In this document: piece after piece, positions 7,366 to 15,312 of the stretch
Layout: each line of letters opens with the position of its first letter
Numbering within the stretch: position 1 is the first letter of the stretch
Origin: Fibrobacter sp.
GTDB taxonomy: Bacteria > Fibrobacterota > Fibrobacteria > Fibrobacterales > Fibrobacteraceae
Direction: 5' to 3'
Assembly: GCA_017965445.1 (NCBI GenBank)
Contig: JAGCPZ010000075.1
Span: 1-52,829, forward strand
Length of the DNA stretch: 52,829 nucleotides
Position numbers and translations under genes: made by a program
The notes under the pieces: generated by a model
Told to the model about the DNA's origin: nothing
The model's input: the letters and a program-made list of their open reading frames with translations, nothing else
Databases searched by the model: none

Positions 7366-8835
7366 TTATACTTGGCTTTCGTGGTATTCCCCGCCAAAAG
7401 CATGACCGCTTAGCGAAAGAATCGGCGGGAACTGGATGCGCTTGGCAAGTGCTAGTCCCTTGAATCTGCGGTACCAATGGCGCATGTCTTCAAGTGCGGC
7501 TTCTGTTGTCGGGAGTTTCGACTTGAAGTAAACAGCGTCAACGCCAAGCGTTTCGCAGAGAGTCCCTTCCATCAAAAGTTTTTCGGTATATGCAAGGCTT
7601 GCATCCTTCTCGACCCACATCGCAAAAAGCTTGTCGTGGTACGGATAAAGAATCGGGTCGCCCTTGCCTTCATCGACGTTCATCGCTTCGCTGAGTTCCG
7701 CGCTCGCCGGAATGTCAATGGAGGCTTTCGGAATAATTTCCTTGTCGCGGTTGATGTAACGGGCAAGCGCATAGACTTGCGTTTTCCATAAATCGCCCAA
7801 GGCACACATCACACCGCAAGTGTCACCGTAAAGTGTGCAGTAGCCCACCATCGCCTCGCTCTTGTTGCCGTTGCAAGTGACGCCAGCACCAACGATTGAC
7901 GCCACGGTCGAAAGGATTGAAGCAGAACGCGTCCTAGCCTGCAAATTCTCGTGGTTGATTCCGACGACCTTCATTTTGGTGTCGTTACGCACGAAAGAAC
8001 AGCGTTCAAGCGTGTGGCAAACAGACTCGATGATATCCGAAATCGGGGCGACCATGTAAGGCGTTCCCAGATTCTCGGCCAGGTCGCGAGCTGCGTTTTT
8101 CGTCGTATCGGAATTGAAGCGTGTCGGCATGTTCACGAGGAACACGTTCTCCGGTCCAATGGCTTCTGCATAAAGCGCCGCCGAAACAGCGCTGTCGATG
8201 CCGCCGCTTGCGCCAATCACCATGCGCGAAATGTGGAACATCTTCAGGTTCTCGCGAATCATGAATACGAGCGCGTCATGGATTTCCGCAATTTGGCTCG
8301 GGTAAGGTTTTGATGATTCCGCATAAACTTGCACATTCCCATCGACAAATTCGACGACGGCTTCGGCTTCTTCAAAGAGCGGCATTTCGAAAATAACTTG
8401 ACCGTCACAATCGAATACACGGCTCCCGCCTGCAAGCGCATAAATGTTCTTGCCGGTATTGTCCGTCCCCACTCCGTTCACGCAAACAATAGGCTTCGCG
8501 CTATCCTTGGCAAGGTGAGCAAGTTCCCTGTTCTCGGATTCACGGCGGCCCGCTGCATAAAAATCGCTGCTGTGAGTCACATGAGCAATACCCAAAACAG
8601 GCGTTTCGTCAAGAGCCTCTCCGCTCAAGAAAAACGGCATCGTACCTGCGTACTTTTGAATTTCTGCCCAATCCACAGGGAGCATCTTATTGCTGGGTCC
8701 GGTCAATGCATATCGCGGAAAAACAACACAATCGACTTCGGCAGCCTTGGCACGGTCAAAAGCGGCCTTCATCGTTTGCATATTTGCCGATACATTACCC
8801 GGCAAAATCTTCATCTGCACCACGTAAAGTTTCAT
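7366..8835 (-). CDS. nadE: NAD(+) synthase with shortened, catalytically incomplete glutaminase domain
   Basis: 489 residues. The C-terminal half is a clear NAD synthetase of the N-type ATP pyrophosphatase fold (SGGIDS at 210-215), which amidates deamido-NAD at the end of NAD synthesis. The N-terminal ~165 residues are nitrilase-like (VVQMKILPGNV..., later VCVNGVGTDNTG and FDCDG), as in glutamine-dependent enzymes. However, the usual FPE..LTG Glu is Arg41 (FPRYALTG), and the middle part that normally carries the catalytic Lys and the CED Cys nucleophile is missing; usual length is 540 or more. Free ammonia is therefore the likely nitrogen donor. AGAGG precedes the ATG by 8 nt. Confidence 0.88.
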   Translation of the reverse strand: MKLYVVQMKILPGNVSANMQTMKAAFDRAKAAEVDCVVFPRYALTGPSNKMLPVDWAEIQKYAGTMPFFLSGEALDETPVLGIAHVTHSSDFYAAGRRESENRELAHLAKDSAKPIVCVNGVGTDNTGKNIYALAGGSRVFDCDGQVIFEMPLFEEAEAVVEFVDGNVQVYAESSKPYPSQIAEIHDALVFMIRENLKMFHISRMVIGASGGIDSAVSAALYAEAIGPENVFLVNMPTRFNSDTTKNAARDLAENLGTPYMVAPISDIIESVCHTLERCSFVRNDTKMKVVGINHENLQARTRSASILSTVASIVGAGVTCNGNKSEAMVGYCTLYGDTCGVMCALGDLWKTQVYALARYINRDKEIIPKASIDIPASAELSEAMNVDEGKGDPILYPYHDKLFAMWVEKDASLAYTEKLLMEGTLCETLGVDAVYFKSKLPTTEAALEDMRHWYRRFKGLALAKRIQFPPILSLSGHAFGGEYHESQV

Positions 8836-8854
8836 GATATAATCCTCTGGCAGA

Positions 8855-8895
8855 AAAATAAAAAATGTACCGCTATTGCACGGTACACTTTTTTA
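8855..8895 (-). terminator. Hairpin between lipoprotein gene and nadE
   Basis: TGTACCG (8866-8872) and CGGTACA (8881-8887) form a 7-bp stem. On the minus strand it is followed by TTTTTTATTTTT, so it fits an intrinsic terminator for the lipoprotein gene ending at 8980. It also lies ~30 nt upstream of the nadE start codon. Confidence 0.7.
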
Positions 8896-8972
8896 TTTAG
8901 TTACAAGAATTTAGTTACTAGATACTAGTTAATAGTTACTAGAAATTGCAATAAGAACATCTCTAGTAACTC
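8896..8972. repeat. Family C-like repeats (TTAGTTACTAG words)
   Basis: Words such as TTAGTTACAAG, TTAGTTACTAG and TAATAGTTACTAG repeat between the terminator and the lipoprotein gene end; CTAGTAAC returns at 8963-8970. It is an AT-rich variant of the short-word tracts seen elsewhere. Confidence 0.45.
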
Positions 8973-8979
8973 TAAAAAA

Positions 8980-10368
8980 TCACTCATATTGAACAGATTC
9001 AAAGGCGGTCGGAATCTTTGGCGTGTCCGGGTCGGAATGCTTGAACGAGAATCCGTTGGATTTACTTTCAATTTCCCCGTGAATACTCGTCGTGCAGGCA
9101 TCCTTGTTCAGACAGCCCCTGTTGCGCATCATGAGCTGGTTGCCGTAGATTTCCCAGACTCCGCTCTTGGCTTCGACATTCTTGTTATTTTCGAAAGCGG
9201 CAAGTTCGTATGTGCCGTCTGCCTTTATCGTGAATTGCCATTCGATTCCGCTGTCGAGCGCTTGCCATTCACCGACAATCTTGTTTTTCTCTTGATAGGC
9301 GATGTCACCAAGTTCTTTGACGGTGCAACTCATGGCCTTGGCATTAGACCTGGTCAATGTAATGGTATTGTCGGTTCCGACTGTATAGCCGAACATGGTG
9401 GTCATGGACCTTGCGTTGTAGTAAGCCGGACGCATCAGCAACGTGCTGCGCTGTATGTCGTAATGGCCACCAATCCAGTTCGCAACTTTGTCTGAAACAG
9501 AATTTTCCAGGATGTACGAATTGTCGAAGAACGTAAACGACCTTGTGGTATCGCCGTCAGTGCAGCTATAGACTTTGTTCTTTATGTCTTCGGCCTTGGT
9601 GACTTTACCTGCGGCCACTGCGACCTGGGCCTTTACGGCCTCGCTATAGTCCTTTGAGTCGTTGACAGCGTACTTGACGACGCCATCTTTATCGACAATG
9701 AAGGAAAGCTTGATGCCCTTTTCCACCTCGCCCATAATCTTGTTTGCTTTCGGGGTATCGGCGTATTCCATACCGACATTACCCTTGACGAAATTGACTT
9801 CGCCATTTGCAAAGTCAACGAAGGTGGTGACCCACAAGGTATCTGGAACGCGGAGAGAGAAAAAGCCCTGCTTGCTGCCGGTCGAAAGGAAAATCTTTTC
9901 GCCAAACAAGTCGAGTTCCATGTTCTTTTCCAAATCTTCAAGTTTTGCTGCACGGGCACCGCTCGGAACAGCTACAGAAGACGAAGAAACCGCTGCGGAT
10001 GAAGAAAACTTGACTTCGTTCACGCTGGAGGATGTTGCGTCTTTGCCTGTAGAAGAAGAGGATTTGTCTTCTTTATTTGTACTGGAAGAGGATTCGTCCT
10101 TGTCCTTCATAGAAGATGAAGATTTGGCATCCTTCGAATCGGACGATTTCTTGTCGTCGTTTTTAGAGGAAGAGGACTTGTTGTCGGATTTCTTGGAAGA
10201 AGAAGACTCGATGTCATCGCATTCGTCCTCATCGCAATCATCTTCTTCGGAAGAAGATGAGATTTCTTGAGAATCCTTTTTAGGGGAAGAGGGACTGTCG
10301 TCGTCGCCGCAAGCTGCGAAGAGGAATGCGGAAGACACTAAAAAAGCAAGTAATTTTTTCTTATTCAT
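8980..10368 (-). CDS. Ser-rich lipoprotein with C-terminal hypothetical domain
   Basis: 462 residues. The signal peptide ends in the lipobox LFAAC (Cys20). Residues ~25-140 are a low-complexity Ser/Asp/Glu/Lys linker with repeated SSSS blocks, a style common in Fibrobacter surface lipoproteins. The remaining ~320 residues alternate beta-like segments with Trp/Gly turns: DTLWVTTFVDFANGEV, and NKIVGEWQALDSGIEWQFTIKADGTYEL, which resembles lipocalin-like 'GTW.....' domains. Function is unknown; surface display is the likely location. It ends at the terminator at 8855-8895. Confidence 0.7.
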   Translation of the reverse strand: MNKKKLLAFLVSSAFLFAACGDDDSPSSPKKDSQEISSSSEEDDCDEDECDDIESSSSKKSDNKSSSSKNDDKKSSDSKDAKSSSSMKDKDESSSSTNKEDKSSSSTGKDATSSSVNEVKFSSSAAVSSSSVAVPSGARAAKLEDLEKNMELDLFGEKIFLSTGSKQGFFSLRVPDTLWVTTFVDFANGEVNFVKGNVGMEYADTPKANKIMGEVEKGIKLSFIVDKDGVVKYAVNDSKDYSEAVKAQVAVAAGKVTKAEDIKNKVYSCTDGDTTRSFTFFDNSYILENSVSDKVANWIGGHYDIQRSTLLMRPAYYNARSMTTMFGYTVGTDNTITLTRSNAKAMSCTVKELGDIAYQEKNKIVGEWQALDSGIEWQFTIKADGTYELAAFENNKNVEAKSGVWEIYGNQLMMRNRGCLNKDACTTSIHGEIESKSNGFSFKHSDPDTPKIPTAFESVQYE

Positions 10369-10665
10369 AGCTAATAATATAATTTATTTAGTCCATTTTA
10401 GACCAACAAATGTTTACAATTTACACGGGATAGACTTGAAAAAAGCACGATTTTCGCAAAAAATGTATTATATGAGTGTACCAGTCATATTTACGAAACT
10501 TGAAACTTTAGTTTCTTGGTTGAGTTATTCTCTATGAGGAAAATTTTGCTAGCAAAAATTTGCGACACTTTTTTTGCATGCTATTAGGCATTTCTTATTA
10601 CAATTGCTCATACCTCATACCCCATAGCCCAAAGGGGCGACAGCCCCGTGCCCACACCCCACACT
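10369..10665. other. Gene-free spacer with family E and B repeats
   Basis: An AT-rich 297-bp spacer between the lipoprotein start and the epimerase stop. It holds family E copy 1 (10495-10528) and family B copy 2 (10606-10668) and no credible coding frame. Confidence 0.6.
10495..10528. repeat. Family E hairpin repeat, copy 1
   Basis: GAAACTT, then stem GAAAC (10502-10506), loop TTTA, stem GTTTC (10511-10515), then TTGGTTGAGTTA. Copy 2 at 50199-50232 has the same flanks (GAAACTT and TTAGTTGAATTA) and the same TTTA loop, but stem GGCAC/GTGCC: both arms differ and pairing is kept. Confidence 0.65.
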
Positions 10666-10668
10666 TCA
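10606..10668 (-). repeat. Family B modular hairpin repeat, copy 2
   Basis: On the minus strand it starts at the TGA stop (10666-10668) of the epimerase gene: AGTGTGGGGTGTGGGCAC, hairpin GGGGC/TGTC/GCCCC, TTTGGGC, TATGGGG, TATGAGG, TATGAGC. Here the constant word is TTTGGG/TATGGGG rather than TTTGAGG/TATGAGG. Confidence 0.65.
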
Positions 10669-11538
10669 CGCTTCGAACGGGCAACCTGGATGGTAATCGA
10701 GATCGCGTTCGGCTTCTTCGATAGACGGGGCGGCATCGTACAAAAATCCAGCCAAAGCTTGTTCGGCAGACACGCGCTCCCCGCCAATCCAGCTTTTTAG
10801 AACCGCCAGGCGTCTTGAAAGCCACCACGGTAGCGGAACCATCCAGTGACGCATTCCAGCTTCTTTCAGCACGTGCGAGGCCATCTCCGCCATTGTCATG
10901 ACGCTCGAACCCGCAAGGGCGTATGTCTTACCAACGGCGCTCGTTTTAAGCCCGGCAACAGCAATTCCTTTGACCAGATCTACACTGCGGACCGGACGCT
11001 TGAGGCATTTTCCTCCGCCCGGCATGAAATAGACGGGGAACTTTTTTACGTAATCGCGGAACATGTTGAATTCCACGCCGCCGCCGTCGCCAATCACGAG
11101 CGTAGGCCGTACAATCGTCCAGTCGAGCCCGGACGCATGCACAAGCTCCTCCCCTTTCTTTTTGCTTTTGCCGTAAGGCGTGAGCACCGGGTACGTCACG
11201 GATATGCTTGAGACGTACAAAAAGCGGCGTACATGGGCCTTTTGCGAGGCCGTAATGACGTTTCGTGTCCCCTCGGTATTGACGTGTTCGAACGCCCCCG
11301 GTTTTGTCGATAAAAGAATAGCCGCCAAATGATAGACGACATCGACATTCTCGAACGCTTCCCGAATGGAATCAAAATCGGTAACATCGCCGTAGCGGAT
11401 ATCTACCTCAGCAGGTAGGGATTTTGCCAGAGAATCGCCCGGGAGAGTCAGGACGCGGACACACACTCCACGTGCTATTAGTTCCCGGCACAACGCCTTC
11501 CCTACGACGCCGGCGCCACCCGTCAAAAGAGCAATCAT
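10666..11538 (-). CDS. NAD-dependent epimerase/dehydratase (extended SDR)
   Basis: About 290 residues from the ATG at 11538 (MIALLTGGAGVVGKALCREL); an in-frame upstream extension inside dnaA is unlikely to be used. The Rossmann GG.GVVG motif, a VYHLAA segment and an SSIS...YGKSK catalytic region (Ser, Tyr and Lys) mark an extended short-chain dehydrogenase, similar to nucleoside-sugar epimerases or 3-beta-HSD-like proteins. Substrate unknown. The start codon lies one base after the dnaA-like gene's TAG, so the two are probably translationally coupled. A family B repeat begins at its stop. Confidence 0.82.
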   Translation of the reverse strand: MIALLTGGAGVVGKALCRELIARGVCVRVLTLPGDSLAKSLPAEVDIRYGDVTDFDSIREAFENVDVVYHLAAILLSTKPGAFEHVNTEGTRNVITASQKAHVRRFLYVSSISVTYPVLTPYGKSKKKGEELVHASGLDWTIVRPTLVIGDGGGVEFNMFRDYVKKFPVYFMPGGGKCLKRPVRSVDLVKGIAVAGLKTSAVGKTYALAGSSVMTMAEMASHVLKEAGMRHWMVPLPWWLSRRLAVLKSWIGGERVSAEQALAGFLYDAAPSIEEAERDLDYHPGCPFEA

Positions 11539-11539
11539 G

Positions 11540-13018
11540 CTAGGCTTCCAGCATATAACGGATATCCTGGACGCGCCTTGCGAGGGACGCATCCTTATCC
11601 ATCTGCTTTTTCAGGGAATTTATGGCGGCGATTACAGTGGCATAGTCTCTACAGAACATCGCACCGATATTTTGAAGCGAATCCGTCGTGAGTTCACGGC
11701 AGAGGTACATCGCAACCTTGCGGGGCAAAGAAATCGCGGCAGACTGGCGCTTGGACGAAAGCTCGCATACTTCCACGTGGTATTCCAAGGCGACCGCTTC
11801 GGCAATGTTTTTTGCCGTCACTTCCATGTGGGCACCGTGTTCCGACGGCGCTACAAGACGCTTGACGCTGTTCAGGTTCAAGTCCGCTTTGCAGAACATG
11901 TTCATCGCGCCGAGGTAGTTCAATAGACCTTCGATGAGACGCACGTTCTTGCGTGGCGGCATCGAAAGGTAACGGCAGATTTCTTCGCGATCGTTCTTTG
12001 CAAAAGGCAAGTCTTCGGATTTTTTGCTAATCAAGTGCATGCGGGTCGCCAAATCCGGTTCGTCTAGGCCCACGGCAACGCAAGATTCGAGCGGCGTCAA
12101 GAGCTTCTTGGAAATGCTCGGTATCGAAGACCTCGAAGTGCTGCGGGAATCGTTGTCCGTATCGACAACCTTGAACTTGGACGGATGACGGTCGCACGAA
12201 ATCACCACCTGCTTTCCTTCGGCACGTAAATGGCGAATCAGGATAGCTAGGCGTTCTTGTGTCCACAAGCCTTTTTCCAAAAGCTGCACGTCGTCGAGCA
12301 AAAGAATATCGCAAAGTTCATAGCGTTCGCGGAAATTCTTGGCCAGTTCACGTACATTGCCGGTCTTGTTGTGGAGCGCCGAAGCCATTGCTGTGGCATC
12401 ACGCAAGAAGTCGTAAGCGTGGCAATAGACAATAGCTGCCTCGGGCCGGTTTTTCTGGATTCTTGCGGCAATCGACTGCAACAAGTGCGTTTTGCCCAGC
12501 CCACTTTCGCCATAGACGAACAGCGGATTCAAGGACGGATCGCCCGGATTTTCGGCAACGGCCTGGCATGCACGGAAAGCAGTGGAATTGCATTCCCCTT
12601 CTACAAAGTTCTCAAAAGTATAGCGAGCATAAAGCGAAAGAGGCTGTGCCGGATGTTTTTTCGGCTTTGGGGTCTCGGCCACTTTCGGGATAATGGGCAT
12701 TGTAAGCTTGATTTCGGGAATCGGTTCCGAAGGAGCAATCTGATGAATGCGGTAATCGATAAATTCACTACCAAATACATCTGTAAAAGACTTGCGCAAT
12801 AAATCGCCGTAGTGCGAATTCACCCAGTTCTCGCGTAATTCGTCGGGAACGGTGAGCATGGCATATCCATTGCACATACCCTCGTAACCCAGAGTGTCGA
12901 GAATCACGGCACCAAAAAAGTCCTTGCATTCCGAACGCACGCGGTCGAGCACCTGTTGCCAGGGCGTCTCTGCAATATCCAACAAAGAAACAATATTTTC
13001 CACGATATAAATAACCAA
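11540..13018 (-). CDS. dnaA: Divergent DnaA-type replication initiator
   Basis: 492 residues with all four DnaA regions: domain I (about 15-85), a Pro-rich linker, the AAA+ domain with Walker A GESGLGKTH (170-178), Walker B LLLDDVQLL (about 239-247) and sensor I SCDRHP, sensor II NVRLIEGLL, and domain IV LPRKVAMYLCRELT (431-444) followed by IGAMFCRDYATV. DnaA binds boxes at oriC and opens DNA. Departures from the norm: the RL.SRF..GL arginine-finger stretch is not recognisable (KKLLTPLESCVAVGL instead), and the signature GGRDHTTV reads CRDYATV, one residue shorter. The listed start is TTG; the GTG five codons in is an alternative. It may be the sole DnaA of the lineage or a paralogue. Confidence 0.85.
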   Translation of the reverse strand: MVIYIVENIVSLLDIAETPWQQVLDRVRSECKDFFGAVILDTLGYEGMCNGYAMLTVPDELRENWVNSHYGDLLRKSFTDVFGSEFIDYRIHQIAPSEPIPEIKLTMPIIPKVAETPKPKKHPAQPLSLYARYTFENFVEGECNSTAFRACQAVAENPGDPSLNPLFVYGESGLGKTHLLQSIAARIQKNRPEAAIVYCHAYDFLRDATAMASALHNKTGNVRELAKNFRERYELCDILLLDDVQLLEKGLWTQERLAILIRHLRAEGKQVVISCDRHPSKFKVVDTDNDSRSTSRSSIPSISKKLLTPLESCVAVGLDEPDLATRMHLISKKSEDLPFAKNDREEICRYLSMPPRKNVRLIEGLLNYLGAMNMFCKADLNLNSVKRLVAPSEHGAHMEVTAKNIAEAVALEYHVEVCELSSKRQSAAISLPRKVAMYLCRELTTDSLQNIGAMFCRDYATVIAAINSLKKQMDKDASLARRVQDIRYMLEA

Positions 13019-13143
13019 TCAATAGAACAAAAGAGCAAGGAAAAAATAAGAAAGGAAAATCCAGGAACAAGCACCTTGAACGAAAAAAAATGGAAATGCC
13101 CTTTTTTGGTCCAAAAAGGGCAATAAAAAATAAAAAACACATT

Positions 13144-13228
13144 TTATCAAACTTTTTCCAATTTACACCATTCTTACGAACGCATGAGCAACATGATTAT
13201 CACTATACATTATCACAATTTATCAACA
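13144..13228 (+). promoter_or_regulatory. Cluster of four TTATCA motifs (candidate DnaA boxes)
   Basis: TTATCAAAC (13144), TTATCACTA (13197), TTATCACAA (13210) and TTATCAACA (13220), all in the same orientation, the last three within 32 bp. Read on the minus strand they are repeated GTGATAA/TTGATAA units ahead of dnaA. Confidence 0.4.
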
Positions 13229-13293
13229 GGAATTTTTTCAACTATCCCTTGACAAGATTTTTCTTACTTAAAGCATACAAACTCATAGTGAAT

Positions 13294-13327
13294 TGGCGTT
13301 TTTAGCTTAAAATCGCCACTTTTTTTG
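13294..13327 (+). terminator. Intrinsic terminator-like hairpin on the plus strand, no gene upstream
   Basis: TGGCG (13294-13298) and CGCCA (13314-13318) close a stem extended by A/T pairs, followed by CTTTTTTTTG. Nothing is annotated upstream on this strand; a TTGACA lies 40 bp before it. Confidence 0.5.
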
Positions 13328-13472
13328 TGTGAGAAAAATGTAACTTACTGAAAATCAACAAGTTACACGAGTATTATAAAATGGAATTTTGGGGAAATTG
13401 GATGACTTGTCTTTGAAAAAATCGCCATCGAAACTGCAAAAAAAAACATTTTAGGCATTACAAATGATTGCT

Positions 13473-14363
13473 CTACAATAAATCATAAAAGTACTTAGGT
13501 AACGGTAAACCATACGGACCCTTTGTTATCGAAGTATCACTTGATGTCTTGTTTATCTGCTTTTCATATTTTGGAGTCAATGACATGCCATGATGCCCAT
13601 ATGTAGGCGTAAATGATGTATCAATTTCCGGTATTGTAACAGAGTAATCATAACCATCTTTATTTGCGACACATCGAACAGCCAAAAGGGCCCACTCTTT
13701 AAAATGGGTAAGTGTCCAAAAATCGCTTCCTGATTGGGCTGTCGTACGAAGTTTGATATTTGTATGAAGTATGAGTTTTCTATTTCGCGAAAGGGTTACT
13801 CTGGCTCGAGTATTTTTCCTCCTTGAAGCTAGCAAATCGGCATGCCACCATTTCGACCAATGATCGTAAATTATGTATTCCTTCTTTCCCTTTGCGTAGT
13901 ATTTAACGTATTTTGGGTAATCCTGAAAAAATACATTTTGCAAAAAAAGGTTTCTTTCAAGAAAAGCAGCCAATTCTACCCATTCCTCTGTTTTCGCCAA
14001 ATGCCAACCATGGGGACAAGATGTAATAGCAAGGTCCCATTTGTAATAAACCTTACGACAATCCCCAATCGTTTTCTTTAACAAATTGATTGAGGTAGTA
14101 TCATTTTCATCAACGAGAAAGCTTTTTAAACCATTGCCGGATTCGCAAAATAAATCGCCATTAAGAACATTTTTCCATAATGTTGATTCTGGAATATAAT
14201 GAAGATCATCCGCAAGCCATTTTGACGAATCCGTTTCGACAACATTATACGTTGATCCATCTCTTTCATCTACAATGCTATTTTCATAGGCATTGTAAAT
14301 ATACGACTGAGCAATCGCATTCGTAATGCATATACTTATGAATAGAAGGATTTTCATCTTCAT
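13473..14363 (-). CDS. Secreted protein with Fibrobacter major paralogous (FISUC) domain
   Basis: 296 residues. A signal peptide (KILLFISICITNAIAQS) is followed by DERDGSTYNVVETDSSKWLADDLHY, matching the family start (DG..Y.tV.IG.Q.WMAeNL.Y), and later CPHGWHLAKTEEW, matching CP.GWHLP...EW. This is the 'Fibrobacter succinogenes major paralogous domain', a very large family of surface or secreted proteins of unknown function in these bacteria. This copy has lost some consensus residues (WMAEN to WLADD) and is AT-richer than its neighbours, so it is a divergent or recently moved member. Confidence 0.8.
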   Translation of the reverse strand: MKMKILLFISICITNAIAQSYIYNAYENSIVDERDGSTYNVVETDSSKWLADDLHYIPESTLWKNVLNGDLFCESGNGLKSFLVDENDTTSINLLKKTIGDCRKVYYKWDLAITSCPHGWHLAKTEEWVELAAFLERNLFLQNVFFQDYPKYVKYYAKGKKEYIIYDHWSKWWHADLLASRRKNTRARVTLSRNRKLILHTNIKLRTTAQSGSDFWTLTHFKEWALLAVRCVANKDGYDYSVTIPEIDTSFTPTYGHHGMSLTPKYEKQINKTSSDTSITKGPYGLPLPKYFYDLL

Positions 14364-14820
14364 TGGCCAGTAAAGTTAATGTCATATCCCAATCTAGGAA
14401 AAATAACTCATCGTACCCGTAAGTTGAGTAAGATTTCCATCGAAATTACAGACAAAATCAACCCAAATGAATATTTAACACGCAACTTCACCACAATCTG
14501 TTGTAAACTATTATAAAGATAATTGTCATGACGATGATTGTAATTGTTGTATATTTTTTTCCAAGTGTTCCCAACATAATTTGTTGCATTACAATTACAA
14601 ATACAAAAAACAACCATACAAAAAAAATCATCGGCACCCCTAAATCGTTCACAGTTAGTTTTTCACAAAGCAGGTCTTATATTATTGTTAATTATAATTT
14701 TTTTTTGTATAATCCTGCACCATATAAATAGTTTGTTTAACTTTAGCATAGACATCTATTATAAAAATAAGGAACAAACAGATGGGCCTGATCCCCACGC
14801 ATATCTACTATCCGAACAAC
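14364..14820. other. AT-rich gene-free spacer
   Basis: 457 bp with only short low-complexity frames on both strands (rich in Asn, Ile, Tyr). A spaced inverted repeat TTGTAATTGT (14538-14547) / ACAATTACAA (14591-14600) is the only structure I see. It may hold decayed sequence next to the FISUC gene. Confidence 0.5.
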
Positions 14821-15288
14821 TTACGGATTCTGCGGTGGCGTAGAATTGTCTTGTTTGTTATTCTCGTCTAGTTTTTCTTGCAGATGGTCAATACGGTTGG
14901 CAAGCATCTTTTCGATTTCCGGGAGGAGCTTGTCCTTGACCCTGTCGAGATAAAGACACTGCAACTGAATCATGCGGTTGCGGTGGCGTCCGGCAAATTC
15001 CTGAATCCAGTGGCTCACAGCCTGCTGGCGGTCCTGAATTTTATCATGTAGGGATTGCTGGATGAATGTCCTCTGGACTTCCATGTAACGCTGCATGTTA
15101 AACGGCATGCGGTATGTACGGATAAACTGTTTCAGGAGGACTAACAAGCTAAGCCGTTCATGCTGATGTTCGTGAATGAACAGGCGCAACTCCTCCAGGT
15201 GCTTCTGGAAGAAGGGTACGATGGCTTTATCATCTATTTGATAAAGTTCCAACTCGTCCTGTTTTTTCGTCGCTTCATCGACTGCCAT
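14821..15288 (-). CDS. Hypothetical coiled-coil protein
   Basis: 155 residues with no signal peptide or membrane segment. Almost entirely helical in pattern, rich in Gln, His, Leu, Arg and Glu (HEHQHERLSLLVLLKQF, DKIQDRQQAVSHWIQEF), with a coiled-coil-like C-terminus (IEKMLANRIDHLQEKLDENN) and a Pro/Gln tail. I recognise no family. It lies 24 bp downstream of the U32 gene on the same strand and may share its transcript. Codon use looks normal for the region, which supports a real gene. Confidence 0.6.
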   Translation of the reverse strand: MAVDEATKKQDELELYQIDDKAIVPFFQKHLEELRLFIHEHQHERLSLLVLLKQFIRTYRMPFNMQRYMEVQRTFIQQSLHDKIQDRQQAVSHWIQEFAGRHRNRMIQLQCLYLDRVKDKLLPEIEKMLANRIDHLQEKLDENNKQDNSTPPQNP

Positions 15289-15312
15289 ATCCCAAATGTA
15301 TTTTATTAAAAA

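Larger units (their letters stand above)
13019..13472. other. AT-rich gene-free region upstream of dnaA with DnaA-box-like motifs
   Basis: 454 bp without a credible gene. Contents: a 9-bp inverted repeat GCCCTTTTT/AAAAAGGGC (13099-13122); four TTATCA motifs on the plus strand at 13144, 13197, 13210 and 13220, of which TTATCAACA differs by one base from the classical box TTATCCACA; a TTGACA (13249-13254) and a plus-strand terminator-like hairpin (13294-13327). It could be an origin or an autoregulatory region. The genes to its right mostly run toward it, which argues against a simple bidirectional oriC here. Confidence 0.4.

Noticed and set aside
13019..13472. A firm oriC call
   Set aside because: Only one near-consensus DnaA box is present and most genes to the right are transcribed toward the region; it is kept as a candidate only.
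14408..14731. Short frames on both strands in the AT-rich spacer
   Set aside because: Low-complexity Asn/Ile/Tyr composition and no start signal; probably non-coding.
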